A stretch of 34,138 nucleotides of DNA from Elusimicrobiota bacterium (GTDB taxonomy: Bacteria > Elusimicrobiota > Elusimicrobia > UBA1565 > JACRDR01), in the NCBI GenBank assembly GCA_016207565.1, contig JACQPK010000193.1, positions 1 to 34,138 on the forward strand, written 5' to 3'. This document shows, piece by piece, positions 28,601 through 34,138 of the stretch. The position numbers and the translations under genes were made by a program. Under the pieces are notes generated by a model. It ran no database searches and was not told where the DNA came from. It saw only the letters and a program-made list of their open reading frames with translations. Within the stretch, counting starts at the first letter, position 1, and the number at the start of each line of letters is the position of its first letter.

Positions 28601-31600
28601 CAAGGTCGAGCTGAAGCTGGCGCGCCAGGACGGCAAGGAGTGGGACGGCGACTCCTGGGAGACGGGGCCTTTGGGGTGGCTCACGGCCTCGTGCCCTGGT
28701 TGCACGACCGGGCTCGTCGCGTGGAGCTACAGCAGCGTCTCCGGCGCGTTCCAGGACAACAACCAGTACACGATCTCCCTGCGGGCGAAGGACCTGGTCG
28801 GAAACACCCAGACGAACGCCGACTTCACGTTCAAGTTCGATACCTCGTCTCCGACCTTGACGATCGAGTTCCCGAGCCCGAAGACGCCGGAGCCGTACTA
28901 CTCGAACGACTCCCTGTCCACGCGCAAGAGCACGTTCACGTGGGGCAACATCACCGATCCGGGGGCCAACGCCTCGGGCGTGACCCAGGTCTGGGTCGCG
29001 ATCTCCTCGGGTCTCACGGGCAACGATATCTGGTGGAACCCGGCCTCCTCGGCCTTCGACCTGGGCGACAACACCGCGATCGAGTGGTCGACGCAGGTGT
29101 ACCGCTACGTCGGCGGCACGTGGGAGTACACCCCGGGCTGGACGCTCAAGGACGGCTACCGGTATTCGATCTTCGTGAAGGCGCGCGACCTGGCCGGCAA
29201 CACCACCAACTACGTGCTGACGCCGGGACAGTCGGGCGGGGCCCACACGCAGGTCTTCCATTATGATGTCACCCGCCCGACCGCGACGGCGACGACGCCG
29301 GCGAACGGCTCGGCCTACGCCGCGCTGACGCAGTTCCAAGGCAGCGCGGCCGACACCGGCGCCGGCGCCTCGGACGTGTCGAACGTCTACCTCGCCGTCG
29401 AGCACGCGGACGGGCCGACCGGTCAGATCGGCTTTTGGCACTGGGGTAACTCGGCGTTCACCAACTCGATCGTCGGGCAGCCGAGCCTCGACCCCGACAG
29501 CTTCAGCCCGGCCTGGCAGCAGGTGGCGAGCGGGCCGGGGGCCTGGACCTGGCCGGTGCCGGGGGGGATGTTCTCCAGTTCGAACACCTACCGGGTCATC
29601 GTCGCGGCGAAGGACAGGGCCTCCAACCGGCCCTCGGACGCCCAGGCGGGCGGGGCCGGCTTCGGCAACTACTTCCGCTACGACACCGAGTCGCCTTCCG
29701 CGAAGGTGACCGCGCCGGCGCTGGCGCCCCGCAACCCCTCGACGATCGGCGCGAACATCACGGGCACCGCCTCGGACGCGACGAGCGGCGCCTCGGGCAT
29801 CAAGACGGTGCAGGTGCTGATGAAGCTCAACTCGCCGGGCTTCGAGGCGTACTGGAACGGGTTCACCTCGGGCATCTTCGGCACCGACTGGGATCAATCG
29901 GCGAGCCGGCGCAACAACTGGCGGGACGTGTCGGCGCCGCTGGACAGTTGGACCGAGGCGCTTCCTCCCCTGCCCGCGGGCGGCCAGCACGACTCGCGCT
30001 ACTACACGATCTGGGTCCGCACCACGGACTACGCGAACAACGTGCTCGCGACCCCCTCGGACGTCCAGCTCGACGCCAACCAGAACTCGGACGGCTCCGG
30101 GGCCTGGCGGTTCATCTACGACGCCACGCCCCCGACGTCCGTGTCGACGGGCCCGGCCCGCTACCTGGCCGCCGCGCCTTTTGCCCTGGCGGGCAACTCC
30201 TCCGACGCGTTCCCGGGCCGGCAGCCGTCGGGGGTCAACGAGGTGAAGCTGCGCCTCAAGCGCTCCGACGGGCTCTACTGGAACTTCGACGACGCCTGGG
30301 GCGGAGAGACCTGGGCCGGGGTCTTGAGCGCGGTTGACCCGTGGTCGATGCCGGTGCCCGTCGTCCAGTTCGCCGACGGCTACGAGTACTACGTGAACTC
30401 CTGGGCGAAGGACGCCTCCGCCAACGGCGAGACGGACCTGTCAACCTGGACCTTCACGCTCGACCAGACCCGGCCGGTCTCGCGCGTGGGCGTCCCGGCG
30501 CACAACGGCTTCTTGGGCGCGGTCACGCAGATCACCGGCACCGCCGATGACCGCTACTGCCAGTGGAACGCCCCGTTCACCTGCCCCGGCGCGGGCGGCC
30601 GGAACTTCGAGAGCGGCATCGCTCCCTCGAGCGTGACCGTCGCGCTGATGCGCTACAGCGACGAGAAGTACTGGAACGGCGCGGACTTCGCCTCGAACGT
30701 GCCGGTCTGGTCGACCGCGTCCTTCGTCGGCCAGTCGAGCGGCACCTGGACCTATAACCTCTCGGCCGGCGCGCTGGTCGACGGCTCGAGCTACACCGCC
30801 TCCTCGCGCGTGGTGTGGGACCGCGCGGGCAACGTCGAGACCCTGATCACGACCAACACCTTCACGATGGACAACCAGGCGCCGGTCTCGCTGGCGACGG
30901 CCCCGACCGGCGCCGTCAGCCAGATGAACGCGCTCTTCGGCACCGCGCGCGACCCGCTGATCGGCCAGCTGGACGTGGTCCTGCTCAAAATCCACCATGT
31001 CTCGGGCCCCGGCTCGCGCGCCGTGTGGAACGGGACCGGCTGGACGCCCGGCGACGACGATATCTGGGTCGGCACGGGCACGATCGGGGGCCTCGTCGAG
31101 CAGACGACCTACACGTGGACGTTCAACCAGGCGGTCACGTGGCGCAGCAACGCGAACTACGAGATCAAGACGCGCGCGCGCGACCGCGCCGGCAACCTCT
31201 CGCCGATCCCGCCGGTTCCCGAGCTGACCTTCACCATCTCGGGTCCCCAGTCGGGCATCACCGGACCGGGCGCGGGCGAGCCCCATTTTCAGCCCGCGAA
31301 CCTGGGCGCGATCACGGGCACCGCGGTGAACGCCTCGACCGCCGCCGTACGGATCATCGACGCGGGCCCGGACCGCGTCCTCGACGACGGCAACGACGAC
31401 CTCGTGTGGACCGGCGCGGTCTGGGCGTCGACCAGCCCGTGGCCGGCGATCTGCGCCGCGGACCTCTGCTATATCGGCGCCTCGGGCTACAACGGCGCGC
31501 CGAACCCGAACACCTGGAGCTTCGCGTTCCCGACCGCGAGCTGGACTCCCGGGCGCCGCTACCGCGTGCAGGCGAAGGCGATCAACCCGCCGGACGGCGA

Positions 31601-34138
31601 GATCGACTTCACGGGCGAGGAGACTCGCACCTTCATCATCGACGCCGCGGCTCCCACGCCGACCGTGACCTTCCCGGCGGGCCAGGCCTACCGGCGCAAC
31701 CAGCTCGGGACGCTGACCGGCAGCGTCTCGGACGCGGCTCCGGGCATCCTGGTGAACACCAACGTGCGCTTCCGCTTCGTGCGGGTGATGGACGGTTACG
31801 AGTGGGACGACACGATCGACGGCTTCGCGGCCCCCGCCTCCAATCCCGCCGGCCAGGACCTGGTGGCGACCCCCGCCGGCGGCAACAACTTCACCTATAC
31901 GAACACGGAGCTCGGTAACGACGCCGGTTTGGAAGACGGCCTCCTCTATCAGATCCGCTTGACGGGCGTCGATCAGGCGGGAAACAACGGGACCGTCAAC
32001 CAGCCGGCCGCCGGCTTCCGCTACGACGTGTCCTACCCGACCGCGACCATGACGACGCCGTTGCCGAACGTGATCATGAACCGGGTCGGACGGATCGTCG
32101 GCAACCATGCCGACCGCGATCCCAACGGCGCCAGCTCGAACTACGACCCCTCCGGGGTCACGCAGGTCAAGATCTTCGTCCAGAGCCAGCAGAACGGCGG
32201 CTTCTTCCAGGACGCGCCGACCGCCGGGTTCTTGAGCGGCACGCCCTTCGGCCTCCAGGCGACCGTGCACGAGACGTCGTTCACCTACAACAACCCCGAC
32301 CTCAACGCGGCGATGTCCGACGGCCGCTACACCCTCTATGTGCAGGCGGTCGACCGCGCCCTCAACGAGCAGTACAGCTTCGCGGCGGCGAACTCGTCGT
32401 TCACGATCCTCGTGGACAAGACGGGGCCCACGATCGGCCTCACCCAGCCGGCGCTCCCCGCCTACAACCAGGGGGCGATCGTCGCGGCGGGCATCGGCGG
32501 CAACGCGGACGATCCCTTGGTCCCCTTGGCCAACGGTACCTCGTCCGGCTTGTTGACGACGGGCGAGGGCATCGACGTGAACCTCTGGTACGTGGTCGGC
32601 GTCAGCAGCAACTACTGGAACGGGTCGAACTGGGTCCCCTCCTTCTCGACCCTCCCGGTCAACGGCGCCGCCGGCTGGACCCTGCTCGCCGCGCCGAACG
32701 CCGCGCAGTGGGCGGCGGCGGGGGACCAGACGTTTTTCGTCCGCGCCCGGGCCCACGACCGCACCGTGCTCGAGGACGGTAACGTCAGCGTGTCGAGCGG
32801 CAACGTGAGCGCGTTCACGCCGGACCGCTCGTTCATCGTCGACAACACGCCCCCGGTCTCGTCGCCGACGTGGCCGGTCAACGGCAGGTACGCGAACGCG
32901 ATCTCCTCCATCACCGGCACCGCGAACGCGGCGTTCTCGGGCCTGGCGTCGGTCGCGGTGAAGATCACGACGAACAACGCCACGGGCCCGTGGTGGGGAG
33001 GCGGGGGCTGGACCTTCGACGCGGGACAGTCCTGGCGGCCGGCGCAGGTGCTGAGCCAGACCACCTGGATCTACCCCGGGACGGCGGGCGACGCGCCCGC
33101 CGCCTTCGCGGCGGCGTTCCAGAACGACTACCGCTACCTCTTCTACACGCGCGCGACCGACAACGCGGCGAACCAGGAGAGCTCGCCGCCCGTCATCGCG
33201 ACGGACTTCGATACGACGCCTCCCATCATTACGATCGCGCGGCCGGCGGGACCGCCCTCGAACCCTGCGTACACCTCCAGCGACACCGTCGACACGACGC
33301 GCTGGATCAACCTGACGTCCGGCACGGTCAACGACCTCGGCACGTTCGCGTCGGGCGTGGGCACGGTGTGGGTCGCGGTCTCGTCGGGCGTGCTCGAGAA
33401 CCTGTGGTGGGACGCGACCTCGGGGCTGTTCACGCAGAGCCAGGCCAACATCCACTGGACCACGAACGTCTTCACGGGGGGCACGAGCTGGAGCACGGCG
33501 CCCGCGACCTTCCTCCACCAGGCCTGGCGCGACGGCGCCTCCTACCGCCTGCACGTCAAAGCCTGCGACGTGGCGGGGAACTGCGGCAACAACAACACCG
33601 CGCCGGGCCTTTCCGCCGCGGGCTGGAACCAGCTCTTCAAGTTCGACCTCAGCCGCCCGACGTCCACCGTCACGACGCCGGCCAACGGCGCCGACCAGCG
33701 GGCGATCGCGCAGCTCGCAGGCAACGCCTCCGACGCGAACGCCGCCGTCTCGCGCGTGTACGCGGCGGTGCAGCACACCGGCGGCGCGGGCGCGCAGCCG
33801 CTCGGCTGGTGGAACTGGGGCAGCGGCGCCTTCGACGCCGTCGGCAACCCGTCGCCGAACGAGCCGCCGGGCGTCTACTGGACGCTGGTCGCCTCCACGA
33901 CGCTCTTCGACCAGTTCACGATGAACTGGTCCACGCCGGCCCCGGCCAACATGTTCAAGTCCTCGGAGACCTACCGCGTCGTCGCGATGGCGGTCGACAA
34001 CGCGGGGAACTTCCAGGCGGGCCCGGATTTCGCGGGGGCCGGCTCGAGCTTCCGCGTCGACACGAGCTCGCCCGTCGCGAAGGTCACGGCGCCGGTCGGC
34101 AGCGTCCGGCTCGCGACCTTGGGCAGCCTGCTCGGGAC
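19674..34138 (+). CDS. Giant exported multi-Ig-like repeat protein (3' partial)
   Basis: The frame starting at GTG 19674 has no stop to the window edge: at least 4,821 codons. Frame was confirmed at many points by continuous domain-like translation (for example near 21336, 25281, 30474 and 34080). A signal peptide is clear (GLPVLAGLLLCAAFL, cleavage near ARSWA-ATEA, about residue 31). Residues ~32-920 hold irregular beta-rich repeats with motifs such as FDLAWESQSGR and YRIWD...TWG, suggesting a propeller-like module. From about residue 923 (nt 22440) come Ig-like repeats averaging ~134 residues: PTxTxTxPxNG, then [IL]xGTAxD, a central aromatic motif like YWNG, and an end motif RAxDxAGN. Twenty-nine are complete and a thirtieth is cut. 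Paired cysteines occur in several repeats. It is likely secreted or surface-bound, as an adhesin or stalk; anchoring and any C-terminal secretion domain lie beyond the window. Confidence 0.93.
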   Translation, partial: MSLRSRSWKGLPVLAGLLLCAAFLRLARSWAATEAMVVYQEGLSALATRDLDTTNDVWGTVTQAEDFNSMPVWVRIAAAPVGSARPNEKVMVILDSNSVLKAMVFDGSTWGPPQILSTALTITRTHMRPYDVSYTGDYALVVYANGANTGSGSMAYQTWDGTSWSGESTSTNAPGTVCAARWVKLARHPTTWENALMVIDICNPAWVFFGRQTQQVPPIFAFNLPTGQEVTDANYEGADVAYEMLSGEILGVWDRPSASENDNELEYAHYNGTWSQGEFSNVTAANGDTARRVKLASRPGSDTIVVATYDNQNDLGTIQWNGTGETTFTTVRVETALRNTGIYNFDMAWEESGGQLVLAYTDSNNYLRYRTWGGSGDWGAESGNLATLATNAPIRSVVVFPDRGSDYVSIFGVTDELPTLPGGAVYGVHWDGNGISNGASGSDAPQLVTNYLSDWTHVPLAGAAGTLVYSDAGRRMTTRINNESDGSWQGEGVTQLLGGVRSSVLRSGTTREEKVLATLDVEGRLKVQVWTEAGGWSAPLELANGLAGVAAYRPFDVAYERKSGRAVIFYANSNIPRYNIWDGTTWLFGGTGAAMPTGAPAQSGTPWWIRAEANPDPNSDEIVVATLDNAATPDLRAYVWDGSSFISELLLEDTAEATAANNPITQVFDLAWESQSGRCMVIWGDNNSTTYPNTGEKMLRYRIWDTGPNTWGSETNTPDQDSDTPDIRWVRAVGDPRSNRIIMASSFWRSGPNTSLTLNSWNGSAWATATPGFYQEVVLNNLEPNFTPSTWERRPFDLGFEASGEQGLAVWSAANNDALQYRKFASASGSWDATTATGPNLISDPQVIRINADTITDEMYVLASNAQGMMYSTRWTGAAFDGPSTTLLGAVPLNEQYPRDGGPSSGFVRYEQFDASYHRDILKPVTTITAPTNNSHYNSLSTLSGSSNDPTPNASGLNLVELKLVRQSDGKCWTGTEAADDSDYVACGAGGVWFNAAGFTPWTKSITTQSNVFADGQTYVLTSRGTDKTGNVESATPSVTFVYDQTLPTGEIVAPKTIAGLDGYYSEAGIATVSGTANDLNPGDVNIIRLKLERVGDGQYYDGTNWNTYAPGSEPLLTPSPSNGTGLVNWSLNIEALNGSDSVYDDQETYRLYLRVTDKAGNDRATEDVVTFAIDETAPTITFEVPKPLTPGPLVGPSEEPVYRPFGFTAPPPPIDAYDGAAADNFVVAQIDVSIRNEISLNCWSHTNQAFNAACPPDPAGWFNANGTTDWTYTWPPATTNLDDSRLRLTVHARDAVDYEASETSVMYFRVDKTTPTIAMINPLDTAWKSTLTSIRGTAEDNARGYLEGVRVRIKRLYDNAYWNAGSWDTTPPDVNSANFVQAIDDRDGDTFLHTPDVTFRQTWTSPFTDTDWYKKPGGGFYTAADLSGTQFKLYITALDRARNRTGALQPHEQKFEADPAFPANLGGGYVTFNWDAIAPDTTLTSPVGATLGPGTPSFSGAATDAHADIDEVQYRLRRTDVGPNQYWTGAQQYPDGPDNTWVTVETWVTANYTGPGWNATDEPNYTATDSGRTYELTVRACDRAGDVARPCGDPLKEANVTTSFTGANQKTFTIDSTPPTLGIDDPAVDGESRNLANDGIGPALDPSGSAGDASGIATTEVQISKGCPGSCQYWNETTPGWQAGVFWNTTDLGGASWRFDFDHITLTDGLTYTVTPRATDTIGNQGVGAFKRFVWDVSPPTANVLFPSSGAAVSPNAVVGAWDKSVSGDAADPAPGQPNQAEIYIQDRTTGWYWDPVDAQFESSPLAPLWFAIADSPADLAWSATFNAVTWQTGVWYHVSARIRDLADNETGQSSPGNPGDGTVPLPIFYDTEKPVSRVSSIADGTYVNSLTNVSGTASDFGTGPRRGQVSKVFLHVYNVSQGQTYDWLVPEWDTGDLDLAAANPETVTNHWKEVSFVGQSSGTWSQSLTFLPSGFTYRITVRAKDWSGQIESAPVSVSFTYDAPAGSDFTNEMPRVTITAPANNLHTYSILTQLTGTAYDDVKVQSVSVMWRRFNANGTTDYWNGAAFTGTESWVAGPLVVPPGDSTSEAFTFNFPGADIFWLADTAHDVRGRAQDAAGNLTQFAFSTSTFVYDVSRPTATIGFPLPGGFVAETALSSGSAVDTGAGKIGQVQVRIQRNTDNRCLDMGVPPNGDWVLCAWPTYDFEKWNDATLSGNNPYTWTFSSAAWNSDGLGGQFTLNARAWDLVPRLGVTYSTVTFNADFQKPNSKVTLPEHSASYSSLPEVRGTAQDAGPAGIRRVWVSFRRNSDNKWFNQSNKTFDQDSGTSRPPGDSGSGSVGGNYWVSVDTDNANPVNWLATGSSTPTWQDGVSYTVLSAAEDRGGNVEDRPTTPAANSNRVTFSFVQPGPESGVTKPVAGGPLFKTGVVLQGTANDQTTLVEVQIKDVTDSQCWCDLPEVCAGGAGWKDEPCSFWVNVVGYVAQSPTWNFTMPADPSSQLHQYSIQSRSRRTIPAATESPKPARTFYLDDVAPVSNLTLPDTGFKNRLPLLAGNVTDDSTDPAPVGLANKTVYFRMQHENGNFWDPVGESFVAAGGIDCLTPGTTNGTCLVATPTGASSYEYTHARFTDGTAFTNDKQYTASLIARDYASNSPGAVSRSFRWDLDPPVAASTQPATAPTINSLGTLAGTASEDFSPVVVTSVSIRSLLDDKCFDGSFFTQTCPFWLSASGSGNATAGSGVWSRAAGGLTTLLGTYNTWYTILSRGIDEAGNHQTTFADNVSSRTFLFDSLAPFTQLTVPTDKDAGSTSGRYNSSELGTIASPLEGTAQDQNAPWDSGIRDVRFQLYYTQASENWYLRTDWTPIAFSSHVPLDNGGWVQRSVYDSGTKVWKFLPVIPWGYPVERVYTMKSRAEDASFTGTGAATGNFGNPVTDGVDVRDFIVDDTSPTVTLTAPAAAAVRELPSITGQVNADISGLDKVELKLARQDGKEWDGDSWETGPLGWLTASCPGCTTGLVAWSYSSVSGAFQDNNQYTISLRAKDLVGNTQTNADFTFKFDTSSPTLTIEFPSPKTPEPYYSNDSLSTRKSTFTWGNITDPGANASGVTQVWVAISSGLTGNDIWWNPASSAFDLGDNTAIEWSTQVYRYVGGTWEYTPGWTLKDGYRYSIFVKARDLAGNTTNYVLTPGQSGGAHTQVFHYDVTRPTATATTPANGSAYAALTQFQGSAADTGAGASDVSNVYLAVEHADGPTGQIGFWHWGNSAFTNSIVGQPSLDPDSFSPAWQQVASGPGAWTWPVPGGMFSSSNTYRVIVAAKDRASNRPSDAQAGGAGFGNYFRYDTESPSAKVTAPALAPRNPSTIGANITGTASDATSGASGIKTVQVLMKLNSPGFEAYWNGFTSGIFGTDWDQSASRRNNWRDVSAPLDSWTEALPPLPAGGQHDSRYYTIWVRTTDYANNVLATPSDVQLDANQNSDGSGAWRFIYDATPPTSVSTGPARYLAAAPFALAGNSSDAFPGRQPSGVNEVKLRLKRSDGLYWNFDDAWGGETWAGVLSAVDPWSMPVPVVQFADGYEYYVNSWAKDASANGETDLSTWTFTLDQTRPVSRVGVPAHNGFLGAVTQITGTADDRYCQWNAPFTCPGAGGRNFESGIAPSSVTVALMRYSDEKYWNGADFASNVPVWSTASFVGQSSGTWTYNLSAGALVDGSSYTASSRVVWDRAGNVETLITTNTFTMDNQAPVSLATAPTGAVSQMNALFGTARDPLIGQLDVVLLKIHHVSGPGSRAVWNGTGWTPGDDDIWVGTGTIGGLVEQTTYTWTFNQAVTWRSNANYEIKTRARDRAGNLSPIPPVPELTFTISGPQSGITGPGAGEPHFQPANLGAITGTAVNASTAAVRIIDAGPDRVLDDGNDDLVWTGAVWASTSPWPAICAADLCYIGASGYNGAPNPNTWSFAFPTASWTPGRRYRVQAKAINPPDGEIDFTGEETRTFIIDAAAPTPTVTFPAGQAYRRNQLGTLTGSVSDAAPGILVNTNVRFRFVRVMDGYEWDDTIDGFAAPASNPAGQDLVATPAGGNNFTYTNTELGNDAGLEDGLLYQIRLTGVDQAGNNGTVNQPAAGFRYDVSYPTATMTTPLPNVIMNRVGRIVGNHADRDPNGASSNYDPSGVTQVKIFVQSQQNGGFFQDAPTAGFLSGTPFGLQATVHETSFTYNNPDLNAAMSDGRYTLYVQAVDRALNEQYSFAAANSSFTILVDKTGPTIGLTQPALPAYNQGAIVAAGIGGNADDPLVPLANGTSSGLLTTGEGIDVNLWYVVGVSSNYWNGSNWVPSFSTLPVNGAAGWTLLAAPNAAQWAAAGDQTFFVRARAHDRTVLEDGNVSVSSGNVSAFTPDRSFIVDNTPPVSSPTWPVNGRYANAISSITGTANAAFSGLASVAVKITTNNATGPWWGGGGWTFDAGQSWRPAQVLSQTTWIYPGTAGDAPAAFAAAFQNDYRYLFYTRATDNAANQESSPPVIATDFDTTPPIITIARPAGPPSNPAYTSSDTVDTTRWINLTSGTVNDLGTFASGVGTVWVAVSSGVLENLWWDATSGLFTQSQANIHWTTNVFTGGTSWSTAPATFLHQAWRDGASYRLHVKACDVAGNCGNNNTAPGLSAAGWNQLFKFDLSRPTSTVTTPANGADQRAIAQLAGNASDANAAVSRVYAAVQHTGGAGAQPLGWWNWGSGAFDAVGNPSPNEPPGVYWTLVASTTLFDQFTMNWSTPAPANMFKSSETYRVVAMAVDNAGNFQAGPDFAGAGSSFRVDTSSPVAKVTAPVGSVRLATLGSLLG
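19767..22437 (+). other. Propeller-like N-terminal module of the giant protein
   Basis: This part lacks the Ig-like motifs. Instead, FD-x-A/G-[WYF]-E motifs recur at 20706 (FDMAWE), 21336 (FDVAYE), 21675 (FDLAWE) and 22059 (FDLGFE). Each is followed by strands such as MVIWGDNN and LRYRIWD, and by TWG or SW segments. Spacing is irregular (630, 339, 384 bp). A beta-propeller or similar beta-sheet head is an inference; no calcium- or sugar-binding motif was identified with confidence. Confidence 0.55.
22440..34138 (+). repeat. Ig-like protein repeats, 29 complete plus one partial
   Basis: Approximate repeat starts (nt): 22440, 22810, 23207, 23610, 24107, 24525, 24885, 25292, 25716, 26085, 26466, 26895, 27264, 27663, 28044, 28506, 28845, 29268, 29690, 30126, 30468, 30876, 31239, 31644, 32025, 32418, 32847, 33213, 33645, 34065. 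Mean spacing is ~400 bp. DNA identity between most units is low, so the array is old; only a few segments are nearly identical. Confidence 0.8.

Noticed and set aside
26349-33776. Two further long antisense ORFs (26349-29990 and 30441-33776)
   Set aside because: Same reasoning; they mirror the giant gene's codon bias.

Overview
The window is one strand of a very GC-rich (roughly two-thirds or more G+C) bacterial chromosome. All convincing genes lie on the + strand, mostly overlapping by ATGA/GTGA or separated by a few bases. Long antisense ORFs are by-products of GC-rich third codon positions. Lipoprotein signals and CsgG/LPP20-type proteins point to a Gram-negative-type envelope. The style (a giant secreted protein of Ig-like repeats, compact operons, high GC) recalls high-GC Elusimicrobiota genomes; this lineage guess comes from memory of such genomes and is only moderately secure.

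Region 1 (1-8231) looks like one operon. It holds a Pro/Ala-rich protein cut by the window edge, a DnaA/Hda-like AAA+ ATPase with a long Pro-rich linker and no DNA-binding domain IV, and a GAF-domain sensor histidine kinase. These are followed by four predicted lipoproteins (LPP20-like, FlgT-N-like, DUF799/GNA1162-like and CsgG family), a set typical of outer-membrane secretion or surface-organelle assembly. The operon ends in a ~145-bp imperfect palindrome (8231-8375) that looks like a miniature mobile or REP-type element.

Region 2 (8424-18055) is a DNA-processing and housekeeping block: comM, a LysM protein, a membrane-anchored TPR-like protein, an XRE-family regulator, dprA, topA, a XerC/D recombinase and an unrecognised protein with a UBA-like N-terminus. 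A 43-bp near-perfect palindrome (16707-16749) then precedes purA.

Region 3 (18056-34138) is the most interesting. A sigma70-type promoter, whose -35 box lies inside a 10-bp perfect inverted repeat, drives a leader that folds as a cyclic-di-GMP-I (GEMM-I) riboswitch aptamer and ends in an intrinsic terminator. Downstream are a small exported protein, an exported HEAT-repeat protein and, translationally coupled by GTGA, a giant exported protein. The giant frame stays open from 19674 to the end of the window (at least 4,821 codons). It has a signal peptide, about 890 residues of propeller-like repeats, then 29 complete Ig-like repeats and the start of a thirtieth. The inference is that a second messenger controls transcription of a giant surface protein or adhesin, possibly exported with help from envelope functions such as the CsgG-type cluster in region 1.
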